Assembly: GCA_963713815.1 (NCBI GenBank)
Contig: CAVQNH010000026.1
Span: forward strand, 1 to 64,000
DNA: 64,000 nucleotides
Reading direction: 5' to 3'
From: RYN-230 sp963713815
GTDB lineage: Bacteria; Actinomycetota; Actinomycetes; Streptosporangiales; Streptosporangiaceae
Made by a program: the position numbers and the translations under genes. Positions 42,331 through 50,790 of the stretch are shown here, piece after piece. The notes below the pieces were generated by a model. The model saw nothing but the letters and a program-made list of their open reading frames with translations. It was not told where the DNA came from and searched no databases. Position 1 is the stretch's first letter; the number at the start of each line of letters is the position of its first letter.

Positions 42331-44133
42331 TCACCACCTAGCCGACGGATGGGGCTGCGGGAATGTCGGGTGGCGGGCCGCCATCAGCGGCTCGCCGACT
42401 GCGGCCTCGGCCGTCGGCGGGCCGCCGGCGGGCTGATCGGCGGCGGTCCATTGGGCTCCGGTTTCGTCGCGGAATGCCGAGATGGCGGCGGCGATGGTCG
42501 GGAAGAAGTGGTGCGGGTCGATCGTGCGGGTGAGCCCGTAGCGTTCGATCTTGTGCCGGACCGGGTCCTTGAGTTCGGCGAAAACCAGGCTGATGCCCCG
42601 GGTGTTCAGTGCCTCGTCGAGGTCTTCGAGCACGTCGGCGGCGGTGGTGTCCACGTCAGTGACTGGTTCGGCGGCGATGAGGATCCAGTCAGGTTTCGGC
42701 TGGGCCCTGGCCAGCCGCCGGATCTCGTCGCGGAACGTGGTGGCGTTGGCGAAGAACAGCGGGCCGTCGAATCGGTAGATCACCAGGCCCGGCAGGTGCT
42801 CGGCATCGGGATAGGAGCGGGTGTCGTGGTAGCCCTCTACCCCCTGCACGCGCCCGAGCACGGTCGCGTAGGGCCACCATGCCCGCCGGAAGACGTTGAG
42901 GATGGACAGCGCGACCGCGATGGCGATCCCGGGCAGGACGCCGAGCAGGGCGACGCCGAGGAAGGCCGAGATCGACAGCAGGAACTCGGCCTTGCGCTGC
43001 CGCCACAGCCGGGCGGTGGCGGGGATGTCGGCCAGGGACAGCGAGGCCGTGATCACCACCGCGGCCAGGGCTGGCTGGGGCAGGTTCCGGAACAACCCCG
43101 GGACGAGCACGATCATGAGGATGATCAAGGCGGCCCCGATGACCCCGGTCAGCTGGGTCTTCGCCCCGGATCGTTCCGCCACGGCGGTCCGCGACCCGCT
43201 GGTGCTGACCGGGAACCCCTGGAAGAGACCGGCGGCCAGGTTCGCCGCGCCGATGCCGATCATCTCGCCGTTGCCGTTGACCTCCTGCCCGGTGCGCGCC
43301 GCGAACGCCGAGGCGGTGGAGATCGTGTCGGCCAGGGAGACCAGGGCGATCCCCAGTGCCCCGGCGAACAGGGGCCCGAGATCGGACAGGCGGACCGACG
43401 GGATCGTCAAGGGCGGGAAACCCTTGGGCAGCACCCCGACCAGGCTGACACCGTGGTCGGCCAGGTGAAAGACGATGGCCGCCACGATGGCCAGCACGAC
43501 GGCGATCAGCACGGCCGGCACCTTCGGCAGCCACCGCTGCAGCACCAGGATCACGGCGACTCCCGCGACCCCGACCGCGGCCGCGGCCGGGACCGCGTCG
43601 CCGTTCGCCAGGCCCCTGGCGAACCCGGCGATCTCGCCGATCAGGCCGTCCGCCTCGACCTTGAATCCGAGCAGTTTCGGCAGCTGCCCGATCAGGATGG
43701 TCAGCGCCAGGCCGTTCATGTAGCCGATCATCGTCGGCTTGGAGATCAGGTCGGCGATGAAGCCGAGCTTCGCCACGGCGGCCAGGATCATGATCGCCGC
43801 GACCATGATCGCGAGGACCGACGCCAGCTCGACCGCCCGCTTCGCGTCGCCCTTAGCCGCTATCAGCGGCAGGATCGTCGCCGCGATCATCGGCCCCAGC
43901 GAGGAATCCGGGCCCAGCACCAGGATCCGCGACGGGCCGAACACCGCATAACCAAGCAGGCACAGGATCGACGTGTACAAGCCGGTGATCGGCGGCAGGC
44001 CCGCTAGTTCCGCGTACGCCATGCCCTGCGGGACCAGCAGGGTGGTGAGCACAATCCCCGCGATGACGTCCTTGAGCAGCCAGCGCCGGCGGTAGGACGA
44101 GATCACCTGGAGCCCGGGCACCCACCGGAACAC
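42331..44133 (-). CDS. SulP family anion transporter with STAS domain
   Basis: A 600-residue sulfate/bicarbonate-type anion transporter. About 11 membrane segments starting with DVIAGIVLTTLLVPQGMAYAELAGLPPITGLYTS (SulP signature, residues about 23-56), KPTMIGYMNGLALTILIGQLPKLLG and STSGSRTAVAERSGAKTQLTGVIGAA (about 310-335), then a cytosolic C-terminal STAS domain: GLVIYRFDGPLFFANATTF ... DWILIAAEPVTDVDTTAADVLEDL. GTG 44133 is my choice; the frame is open for 1.8 kb further upstream antisense to two genes, but only from VFRWVPGLQ on does it look like SulP. Same strand as the antiporter; no sulfate assimilation gene nearby. Confidence 0.92.
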   Translation of the reverse strand: MFRWVPGLQVISSYRRRWLLKDVIAGIVLTTLLVPQGMAYAELAGLPPITGLYTSILCLLGYAVFGPSRILVLGPDSSLGPMIAATILPLIAAKGDAKRAVELASVLAIMVAAIMILAAVAKLGFIADLISKPTMIGYMNGLALTILIGQLPKLLGFKVEADGLIGEIAGFARGLANGDAVPAAAAVGVAGVAVILVLQRWLPKVPAVLIAVVLAIVAAIVFHLADHGVSLVGVLPKGFPPLTIPSVRLSDLGPLFAGALGIALVSLADTISTASAFAARTGQEVNGNGEMIGIGAANLAAGLFQGFPVSTSGSRTAVAERSGAKTQLTGVIGAALIILMIVLVPGLFRNLPQPALAAVVITASLSLADIPATARLWRQRKAEFLLSISAFLGVALLGVLPGIAIAVALSILNVFRRAWWPYATVLGRVQGVEGYHDTRSYPDAEHLPGLVIYRFDGPLFFANATTFRDEIRRLARAQPKPDWILIAAEPVTDVDTTAADVLEDLDEALNTRGISLVFAELKDPVRHKIERYGLTRTIDPHHFFPTIAAAISAFRDETGAQWTAADQPAGGPPTAEAAVGEPLMAARHPTFPQPHPSARW

Positions 44134-44313
44134 GGGACACCCCCAAGGGTCCTGGTTGTAAACCCTCCTGGCAATGTCGCCCGCCTCGGCAAACCCGACA
44201 TCACCCCTACCGGGTGAGGGCCTACGTGCCGGAGCAGGCGATGGTGACGGGATGACTTCCCGCCCGAGGCCAGCTGTCAGCACTGCCGGCCTGGCCCGCC
44301 CGAAGTAGGCGAC

Positions 44314-45174
44314 ATGGCCAAGCACAAGCACAGGCGGCGCGCTTTGGAGGATCAGGTGTCTCCGGGCGGAGCGGGGCCAGGGGCCGGGGCTGGGCCGCCG
44401 CCGAAGATGAAGCGCAAGGCGTATGAGCGGCAGATGCGGGTGCTGCATGGTGAGCTGGTGGCCCTGCAGGAGTGGGTCAAGGAGACCGGGGCCAGGATCT
44501 GCGTGGTGTTCGAGGGCCGCGATACCGCCGGGAAGGGGGGCACGATCAAGCGGATCACCGAGCGGGTCAGCCCGCGGGTGTTCCGGGTCGTGGCGCTGCC
44601 CGCCCCCACTGAGCGGGAGAAGTCGCAGATGTACATCCAGCGGTACCTCCCCCACTTCCCCGCGGCCGGCGAGGTCGTGATCTTCGACCGCAGCTGGTAC
44701 AACCGGGCCGGCGTCGAACCGGTGATGGGGTTCTGCACACCGCAGGAGAGCGAGCGGTTCCTGCAGCTCACCCCCGGGGTGGAGAAAGCCATGGCCGACG
44801 ACGGGATCGTGCTGCTGAAGTACTGGCTGGAGGTCAGCCCCGGCGAGCAGACCCGGCGGCTGAAAAGCCGGATCAACGACCCGCGGAAGATCTGGAAACT
44901 CTCGGACATGGACCTGAAGTCCTACCGCCGCTGGTATGACTACTCCCGGGCCCGGGACGCCATGTTCGCCGCGACCGACACCGCGTGGGCGCCGTGGTAC
45001 ATCGCCCGCACCGACGACAAGAAACGCGGCCGGCTCAACATCATCACCCACCTGCTCAGCCAGATCCCCTACAAACCCCTCACCCCCCGCGACGTCACCC
45101 TGCCCAGACGCCAGCCCGCCCACGGCTACGAACAGCCGGACCTGCCCCTGCACTACATCCCGGCACCGTTCTAG
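44314..45174 (+). CDS. ppk2: Polyphosphate kinase 2
   Basis: A 286-residue PPK2 that phosphorylates nucleotides with polyphosphate (or makes polyphosphate). P-loop region VFEGRDTAGKGGTIKRIT (about 62-79), then RVVALPAPTEREKSQMYIQRY, IFDRSWYNRAGVEPVMGF (about 124-141) with the catalytic DRSWY, KYWLEVSPGEQTRRLKSR and APWYIARTDDKKRGRLN. A single-domain class; the nucleotide specificity is not evident. Basic N-terminal tail (KHKHRRR). ATG 44314. Divergent from SulP, co-directional with the lipid kinase. Confidence 0.95.
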   Translation: MAKHKHRRRALEDQVSPGGAGPGAGAGPPPKMKRKAYERQMRVLHGELVALQEWVKETGARICVVFEGRDTAGKGGTIKRITERVSPRVFRVVALPAPTEREKSQMYIQRYLPHFPAAGEVVIFDRSWYNRAGVEPVMGFCTPQESERFLQLTPGVEKAMADDGIVLLKYWLEVSPGEQTRRLKSRINDPRKIWKLSDMDLKSYRRWYDYSRARDAMFAATDTAWAPWYIARTDDKKRGRLNIITHLLSQIPYKPLTPRDVTLPRRQPAHGYEQPDLPLHYIPAPF

Positions 45175-45198
45175 GCCGCCAAGCAGAGGAGGGCGAAT

Positions 45199-46620
45199 AT
45201 GGCGTACAAAGCCGGCAGCCTGCCTGCGCCGGGCGGTGGCCCGCCTGATGGAGTGGGGGGCACGCCGGGGATGGCTGCCCCGGTCACCCGGGGTCAGCGC
45301 TGGCTGGCCAGGCTCGCGTTCATCGCCGCGCTCGCCGCGGCGGTGGTGCTCCTGCTCTCTGGCGCGCTGAAGAGCGTGACCGCGCTGCTGCTGGGCGCCG
45401 CCGGGCTGGCCATCGTCTGCGCGGCGGCATGGTGGTTCCTGTCTCATCGCGGTCTGGTGCGCTGGCTCGCGGCCGCGGTCCTGGTGGCCGCGCCAGTGGC
45501 CGTGATCGTGGTCTACATTGTCGCCGGGCTGCTCTGGGAGGTCGCGCTCAGCGTCGTGCTCGCGGTAGCGGCCGTGGCCGCGGGGCGCGCGGCACTGGCT
45601 GGCGGGCGGCCGCCGGCGAGGCCCCGTGAGGAGGTGGCGTCGCGGCGGGAGCACCCGTTTGTGATCATGAATCCGCGGTCGGGCGGGGGGAAGGTCGGGA
45701 AGTTCGGGCTCGCGGACAAGGCCTCCGGATTCGGCGCCGAGGTGGCCCTGCTCGAAGGTCCCGGAGTGGTGGACGTCGCCGCCATGGCGCGGGAAGCCGT
45801 CGACGCCGGGGCGGACCTGCTCGGGGTGGCAGGCGGTGACGGAACCCAGGCTCTTGTCGCGGGCGTGGCCGCCGGGCGGGACGTCCCGATGATGGTCATC
45901 TCGGCGGGCACCCGGAACCACTTCGCCCTGGATCTCGGGCTGGACCGTGACGACCCGGCCAGTTGCCTGGACGCTCTGACCGACGGCGTCGAACTGCGCA
46001 TCGACCTGGGCCTGATCGGCGGCCGCACGTTCGTCAACAACGCCTCATTCGGCGCGTACGCCCAGGTCGTGCAGAGCCCTGCCTACCGTGACGACAAGTC
46101 CGGGACCGCGCTCGCGATGCTCCCTGACCTGCTGACCGGCCACGAGGGAGCGCACCTGGTGGTCCGGGTCGACGGGCAGGTACTGCTCGACGGGCCGCAA
46201 GCGGTGCTGGTGAGCAACAACCCGTATGAGACCGGCGACATCGCTGGCCTGGGCCGCCGCGCCCGTCTGGACCAGGGCGTGCTTGGCGTCGTCGGCGTGA
46301 AGATCGAGAACGCCGGCCAGGCGGCCGGGCTGCTGCGGCGGGCACAACGGTCCCGCCACGTCACCGTGTTCACCGCCCGCGAGGTCGTCATCGACGCCGA
46401 CCAGCCGCACATCCCGGTCGGGATCGACGGCGAATCAGTCCTGATGCCCACGCCCGTGCACTGCACCATCCGCCCCCTGGCCCTGCGAGTACGGGTCCCG
46501 CGCGACCGGCCGGGCGTCCCTGACCCGCGGCCCCCGATGGACTGGACCCGGCTGCGCCAGCAGGCACTCACGTTCACCCGGACCACGAGTGCCGGTGCCG
46601 ACCCCGCCGTTCGCAAGTAG
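45199..46620 (+). CDS. Diacylglycerol kinase family protein with N-terminal TM region
   Basis: A 473-residue membrane-bound lipid kinase. Four TM segments (about 35-130): LARLAFIAALAAAVVLLLS, ALLLGAAGLAIVCAAAWWFL, RWLAAAVLVAAPVAVIVVYIV and LLWEVALSVVLAVAAVAAG. The DAGK catalytic domain (about 150-430) has NPRSGGGKVGKFG, LLGVAGGDGTQALVAGVA (GGDGT motif), SAGTRNHFALDLG, and NNASFGAYAQV. It should phosphorylate diacylglycerol or a sphingoid/lipid analogue. ATG 45199 is preceded by GAGGAGG. It follows PPK2 by 24 bp, so the two may form an operon; a link between polyphosphate and membrane-lipid phosphorylation is speculation. Confidence 0.9.
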   Translation: MAYKAGSLPAPGGGPPDGVGGTPGMAAPVTRGQRWLARLAFIAALAAAVVLLLSGALKSVTALLLGAAGLAIVCAAAWWFLSHRGLVRWLAAAVLVAAPVAVIVVYIVAGLLWEVALSVVLAVAAVAAGRAALAGGRPPARPREEVASRREHPFVIMNPRSGGGKVGKFGLADKASGFGAEVALLEGPGVVDVAAMAREAVDAGADLLGVAGGDGTQALVAGVAAGRDVPMMVISAGTRNHFALDLGLDRDDPASCLDALTDGVELRIDLGLIGGRTFVNNASFGAYAQVVQSPAYRDDKSGTALAMLPDLLTGHEGAHLVVRVDGQVLLDGPQAVLVSNNPYETGDIAGLGRRARLDQGVLGVVGVKIENAGQAAGLLRRAQRSRHVTVFTAREVVIDADQPHIPVGIDGESVLMPTPVHCTIRPLALRVRVPRDRPGVPDPRPPMDWTRLRQQALTFTRTTSAGADPAVRK

Positions 46621-46708
46621 TAATCGCGGCATCACCGAAAGGGCCCGGAGATGCTAGCTGGAATGTCCAGATTATTCCTGAGGACCCCGTGGCCGGGAAT
46701 GAGTGAGC

Positions 46709-46840
46709 ATGACCGTTAGCAGCGACCAGGCGGTTCGCAATCAGCAGATGATGATGCTCGTGCTCGGAATGGCAGCCGCGAAAGCCCTGGTGCGAAACGG
46801 GTCCGGGACTACTGGTGGGAGCGGCGCGGGCGGAACTTGA
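46709..46840 (+). CDS. Short open frame, doubtful
   Basis: A 43-residue frame starting MTVSSDQAVRNQQMMMLVLG and ending SGAGGT. It has a Met-rich hydrophobic stretch, no family and no clear ribosome-binding site, and its 3' end overlaps the opposite small membrane-protein gene at 46809-46958. Probably not a gene, or a remnant. Confidence 0.25.
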   Translation: MTVSSDQAVRNQQMMMLVLGMAAAKALVRNGSGTTGGSGAGGT

Positions 46841-46958
46841 TCACGGCCAGGATGGCGATGGCCACCAGCAGCCAGGGCGAGAACAGGAAGTGGATGGTGA
46901 AGCTGAGGGCGGTCAGGGCCACGATGGCGATGAGGACGAGGGTGAGTATCCGGGACAT
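46809..46958 (-). CDS. Small hydrophobic membrane protein
   Basis: A 49-residue frame MSRILTLVLIAIVALTAL, SFTIHFLFSPWLLVAIAI, LAVIKFRPRRSHQ. It is almost wholly membrane: about residues 3-21 and 24-42, then a basic RPRR tail on the inside. Codon use (third position GC) fits the neighbours. GGAG lies about 11 bases before ATG 46958. Similar-sized 'hydrophobic proteins' occur in actinomycetes; function unknown. Confidence 0.6.
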   Translation of the reverse strand: MSRILTLVLIAIVALTALSFTIHFLFSPWLLVAIAILAVIKFRPRRSHQ

Positions 46959-47232
46959 GGTGATCAGTCTCCGTTCGGGTCAGGCTGCTTAGCGAGCCGG
47001 GTTCAGCGGGCTGCGGGCTGGCCGGTGATGGTGGCCGACCGGGTGCCTGCAGTGGTGCTGGTCATGCCTCAACACTGCGGCAGGCCGGTCCCTGCGTCGA
47101 TCAGGATCAGCCCCGATTCGCACCCTGGTCTGCACCCCGGACGGCATCGGGGTCAACCCTCGCCGCGGCCACGGACCCGGCCTGGCGGGTGAACGTTGAC
47201 GAGCCATGGCCCGGCAGGCAACCATCGTGGCT

Positions 47233-48222
47233 ATGGACTCGTTCACCGCCAAGCTCGCGGTGATAACCGGCGGTGGCTCGGGCATGGGCCGTGAGCTGGC
47301 CCGCCAGCTGGCGGCGCAGGGGTGCTCGGTTGCGGCATGTGACCTGAACGCGGACTCCGTCGCCGAGACCGCGGCCATGGCGCGGGCGGATGCGCCGCCT
47401 GGCGTCCTGGTCACCAGCCACGCCTGCGATGTCTCGGACGAGGCGCAGGTCCTGCGGTTCCGCGATGAGCTGCTCGCCGGGCACGCCAGTGACCACGTTG
47501 ACCTGGTCTTCAGCAACGCGGGTATCGGCGGCGGCAGCAGCTTCATCAGCGATTCCCGGCAGGAATGGGAGCGTACGTTCGGCATCGACTGGTGCGGCGT
47601 CTATTACTGCGCCCGCGCGTTCCTGCCCCTGCTCATCGCGAGTAGCGAGGGCGTCCTCGTCAACACCAGCAGCGTCAACGGTCTGTGGGCGTCGCTGGGC
47701 CCGGGCGTGCCGCAGACCGCCTACAGCACGGCCAAGTTCGCCGTGCGGGGCTTCTCCGAGGCGCTCATCGAGGATCTGCGCGTCCACGCGCCCCATGTCC
47801 GCGTGGCGCTGGTGCTGCCAGGGCACGTGGGCACCGACATCGTCGCGAACAGCTTCCGCGCGCGCGGGCTGCCGGATCCGGCGGACATGAGCGACGCCCA
47901 GGTGGAGGAGCTGATCCCCCGCGCCGCGCAGGCCACGCTGATCCGGGCCGGCGTGCTGGGCGAAGGCGCGTCCGCCGATGAGCTGCGCCAGATGCTCGTG
48001 CGGGCGAACGCCGATTTCCGGGACAAGGCGCCGGTGAGCGCGGCTGAGGCGGCGGCCATCATCCTCGACGGGGTGCGATCCGGAACCTGGCGGATCCTTA
48101 TCGGCGAAGACGCCACGATGATCGACGCGGCGGTGCGCGCGAAGCCGGATGCCGCCTACGACTACGCCGAGCTGTTCAACATGCCCGCAGGACAACCGCC
48201 GGCCGGAACACCCGAGCGGTAG
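47233..48222 (+). CDS. SDR family oxidoreductase (long-tailed)
   Basis: A 329-residue short-chain dehydrogenase/reductase. Cofactor motif VITGGGSGMGRELARQL (about 10-26), NNAG equivalent SNAGIGGGSS (about 95-104), catalytic Ser in NTSSVNGL and Tyr-x-x-x-Lys in YSTAKFAVRGFSEAL (about 164-178). The C-terminal 90 residues are longer than in classical SDRs (IDAAVRAKPDAAYDYAELFN). The most protein-like start is ATG 47233 (MDSFTAKLAVITGGG); an ATG at 47206 is alternative. Substrate unknown; the sequence resembles SDRs annotated with lipid or keto-acid substrates. Confidence 0.88.
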   Translation: MDSFTAKLAVITGGGSGMGRELARQLAAQGCSVAACDLNADSVAETAAMARADAPPGVLVTSHACDVSDEAQVLRFRDELLAGHASDHVDLVFSNAGIGGGSSFISDSRQEWERTFGIDWCGVYYCARAFLPLLIASSEGVLVNTSSVNGLWASLGPGVPQTAYSTAKFAVRGFSEALIEDLRVHAPHVRVALVLPGHVGTDIVANSFRARGLPDPADMSDAQVEELIPRAAQATLIRAGVLGEGASADELRQMLVRANADFRDKAPVSAAEAAAIILDGVRSGTWRILIGEDATMIDAAVRAKPDAAYDYAELFNMPAGQPPAGTPER

Positions 48223-48391
48223 CAGCCAGCACTTACCGGGGGACACCGTCCGGTAGCCCGCTACGCACCACTGTAACCACCGTAACCACCCGCCACGGGT
48301 GATGTTGGTGCTTGCCAGCCGCAGCACACTAGCGCTGGCCATGCCAGTAATGGCCAGCTCGTCAATCAACGCTGCTCTCGAAGGAGCACGA

Positions 48392-48799
48392 ATGGCAATC
48401 GCCAGTTCGTCATACCCCTTGCTGAACGTGTTCTGGACGATCTTCGAAGTCTTCCTGTGGGTCATCTGGATCTGGATCCTGATCTGGGTATTCATCGACA
48501 TCTTCCGGAGTCGTGATCTGTCCGGCGGGGCCAAGGCCCTGTGGTTCCTTTTCGTCCTGTTTATCCCGCTCATCGGCGTGCTGGTCTACCTGATCGTGCG
48601 GGGCGGCTCGATGCATGAGCGGTCAGTACAGCTGGAACGGCAGCAGGACCAGGAGGCCCGCAGTTATATCCAGCAGGCCGTGTCGGATTCACCGGCCAGC
48701 ACCGCCGACCAGCTGACCAAGCTCGCTGATCTTCGCGACCGGGGGGTTATCACCCAGGAGGAGTTCGATCGCGAGAAGGCGAAGGTCCTCGCGACCTGA
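48392..48799 (+). CDS. SHOCT/PLDc-N-type membrane protein
   Basis: A 135-residue protein. Two TM segments: PLLNVFWTIFEVFLWVIWIWILIWVFI (about 9-35) and AKALWFLFVLFIPLIGVLVYLIV (about 47-69), matching the cardiolipin-synthase N-terminal/PLDc_N pattern. The C-terminal part ADQLTKLADLRDRGVITQEEFDREKAKVLAT (about 105-135) is a SHOCT motif (short C-terminal domain). ATG 48392 is preceded by AAGGAG. Common in actinomycetes; the role is unknown, perhaps in membrane stress. Confidence 0.85.
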   Translation: MAIASSSYPLLNVFWTIFEVFLWVIWIWILIWVFIDIFRSRDLSGGAKALWFLFVLFIPLIGVLVYLIVRGGSMHERSVQLERQQDQEARSYIQQAVSDSPASTADQLTKLADLRDRGVITQEEFDREKAKVLAT

Positions 48800-48887
48800 C
48801 CAAGCTGTGGTGGAACGGCTGGCATCCTCCACGGAGGACGCCAGCCGTTCGCATACGGTGAGCACTCAGGCCAGCGCAGCCAGCGAC

Positions 48888-49409
48888 TCAGTGCAGGTGA
48901 ATAAGGACCACGTCCTTGAGAATGATCATCAGCAGCCCCAGCGCGGCGGCGATCGCCGTGATGATGAGTAGCTGCCTGCCCCGGAGCTGGGCGGCGCGCC
49001 CGGCGGACCACGCGTAGATCATCAGCAGCACGATCGCGACCGCCAGCCCGACGTTGGCGGCCGCCGAGAGCGAGGCCCCGAGCAGATGCGCCAGGATGAC
49101 CGCCAGCAGCGGAATGTAGGAGGCCGTGACCATCGGCCAGGTGGCGGCCAGGGCGGTGCGGACATCCGCCCACGTCGGCAGGTGCCCGCCCTCCAGCTGC
49201 TCGCCCAGGAGTTCGGCGTATTCCTCCGCGAGCCAGTACACGACCAGCGTGACCAGGATGGAGACCGTCAGCGGCAGCGTGTGAACATGGTCTCCGATCG
49301 CGGCGAGGATCGCGGCGGTGATGATCGTGCCGTAAATGCCGGCGGCGCGTCGCGGTGCGCGGCTGCTGGCAGATGGCCCGGGCTGTGCTCCGGCAGAAAC
49401 TCCCGCCAT
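48888..49409 (-). CDS. Integral membrane protein, four TM
   Basis: A 173-residue protein with hydrophobic segments AAGIYGTIITAAILAAIGDH (about 22-41), HTLPLTVSILVTLVVYWLAE, YIPLLAVILAHLLGASLSAA, VGLAVAIVLLMIYAWSAGRA and LLIITAIAAALGLLMIILKD. Conserved-looking polar residues include EEYAELLGEQLEGG between the second and third. No family is recognised by me. ATG 49409 is chosen. Confidence 0.7.
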   Translation of the reverse strand: MAGVSAGAQPGPSASSRAPRRAAGIYGTIITAAILAAIGDHVHTLPLTVSILVTLVVYWLAEEYAELLGEQLEGGHLPTWADVRTALAATWPMVTASYIPLLAVILAHLLGASLSAAANVGLAVAIVLLMIYAWSAGRAAQLRGRQLLIITAIAAALGLLMIILKDVVLIHLH

Positions 49410-49417
49410 GACCGCTC

Positions 49418-50373
49418 CTAGCCGTTCGCCGCGTGCCCGCGGTAGGGCTCGCACGGCGGCCCGGTGACGCCGAGGGAGTCGACCCGCAGCAGGCGTCCCG
49501 CGTCCGGCTGGCGGGCCAGAGCGGCGTCGCCAAGTCCGTCACGGGCGGTGGTGACGAACAGCGTTCCGCGCGCCTGCATCGCCGAACGCGCAGGAGGTTG
49601 GCCGGTTGACCGGGAGCGGGATGGTCGTGAGCAGCGACCCGTCCGGGTGGTACCGCGCGAGCGCGCGCGCCGTTCCACAGCGCGACCCAGATGTTTCCCT
49701 GGTGGTCGATGGTCAGCCCGTCCGGTACCGCGTCCGGCGTGCTGATGTGCACGACCGTGCGCCGGCGGCCCAGGCCGCCGGTGGCCGGGTCGAAGTCGAA
49801 CGCGTTGACGTCACCGGTGCCGCTGTCGGCGAGGTACATCGTGGTGCCCTCGGGGCTCCAGCCGATCCCGTTGGAGATCGTCAGGCCGGTCAGCACCTGC
49901 GTGCAGCGGCCGTCGAGTTCGAGCCGGTACAGGGACCCGGCGCCAGGTGCTTCGTCGTAGGCCATGGTGCCGGCCCAGAACCGCCCCTGCGCGTCGCAAG
50001 CCCCGTCGTTCATCCGGACGTCGGTGCGGCCGGCTTCGGGCTGGGCCAGCTCGCGGATCCCGCCCGCGTCATCGACGTGCAGGAATCCGGGCCCGGCGGC
50101 CAGCACGTATCCGCCGCCGGCCGCCGGGGCCGCGGCGCCGAGGTGGCGGTCGAACTGGAACGTCTGCAGCACCCGGAGCTGGCCGTCTGCGCCGGGACGG
50201 GCACGGTGCAGCCGCCCGGCCAGGACATCTACCCACAGCAGCTCGTTACGGGCCCCGTCCCAGCGCGGACCCTCGCTGAGCCGGCCTGGCTCGGCCGAGC
50301 AGGGCCTCACCGTCCACGCATTCCCGGCGGAATCCTCTGCCGGGCGGTCGGAGCCTGGCTCAGGACCAGTCAC
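49418..50373 (-). pseudogene. SMP-30/gluconolactonase family, two single-base frameshifts
   Basis: A six-bladed beta-propeller lactonase that should convert gluconolactone to gluconate. N-terminal two thirds are in one frame: SEGPRWDGARNELLWVDVLA, RMNDGACDAQGRFWAGTM (metal-binding Asn/Asp), ISNGIGWSPEGTTMYLADSG, DGLTIDHQGNIWVALWNG. One extra base in the CG run (about 49653-49670) shifts it to a frame reading RYHPDGSLLTTIPLPVNRP, and a second extra base (about 49561-49580) shifts it again to LFVTTARDGLGDAALARQ. Removing both restores a normal 317-residue protein. Its GTG start (50373) overlaps the stop of the glucose-dehydrogenase stump (GTGA). Confidence 0.85.
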
Positions 50374-50474
50374 GGCTGCGCGAATTCCATGACGACCTTG
50401 ATGTCGTCCGGTGCCCGCCGCAGGGCCTGCTCGGCCTGGTCGGGGCGGCCGGGCGCCACTGTCACGGCCTTCAT
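50370..50474 (-). pseudogene. Internal-deletion stump of glucose 1-dehydrogenase
   Basis: A 34-codon frame MKAVTVAPGRPDQAEQALRR, APDDIKVVMEFAQP. The first 11 residues match the N-terminus of zinc-dependent glucose 1-dehydrogenase and the last 23 (about EQALRRAPDDIKVVMEF) match its C-terminus, so about 310 codons in between are missing. The start has a GGGAGG site 4 bases before ATG 50474, and the stop overlaps the gluconolactonase start in a GTGA. Glucose dehydrogenase and gluconolactonase form a classic pair, so the neighbour supports this reading. Confidence 0.65.
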
Positions 50475-50790
50475 GCATCCTCCCGGAAACTGCGGCAGCG
50501 CTGCAGACGGGTCATCGCGGCCCCACTCTGAGAGTGTCTGGCCGGTGGCCGCCAGGGTCGTCACCCGGCCAGGGTGACGACGCCGGCGGCTACCGCCGCA
50601 GCGGCGTACCGGGATGGGTCCGGCCGCAGGGAGAGTGCGGCTGGTCCGGGATGCGGGGCGCCGGGCCCCGGTGCGGAGCCGATGCGGCCCGGCCTGAGGA
50701 AGGGAATCGTCCGTCACGGGTGATCCTCGCCGTGTTCGCGCAGGGCACGATGACGGCAGGTGCGCCCCCTGGGCCGGACGGAGGTCAGGC

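Noticed and set aside
42331..45921. A 1196-codon open frame on the minus strand running from SulP across PPK2 and the lipid kinase
   Set aside because: Only the part up to GTG 44133 matches SulP. The rest is antisense to two well-supported genes and has Arg/Pro/Gly-rich composition typical of high-GC shadow frames.
48664..49417. Continuation of the gluconolactonase frame into the membrane-protein gene
   Set aside because: After the first frameshift the original frame is arginine-rich and antisense or out of register with supported genes.
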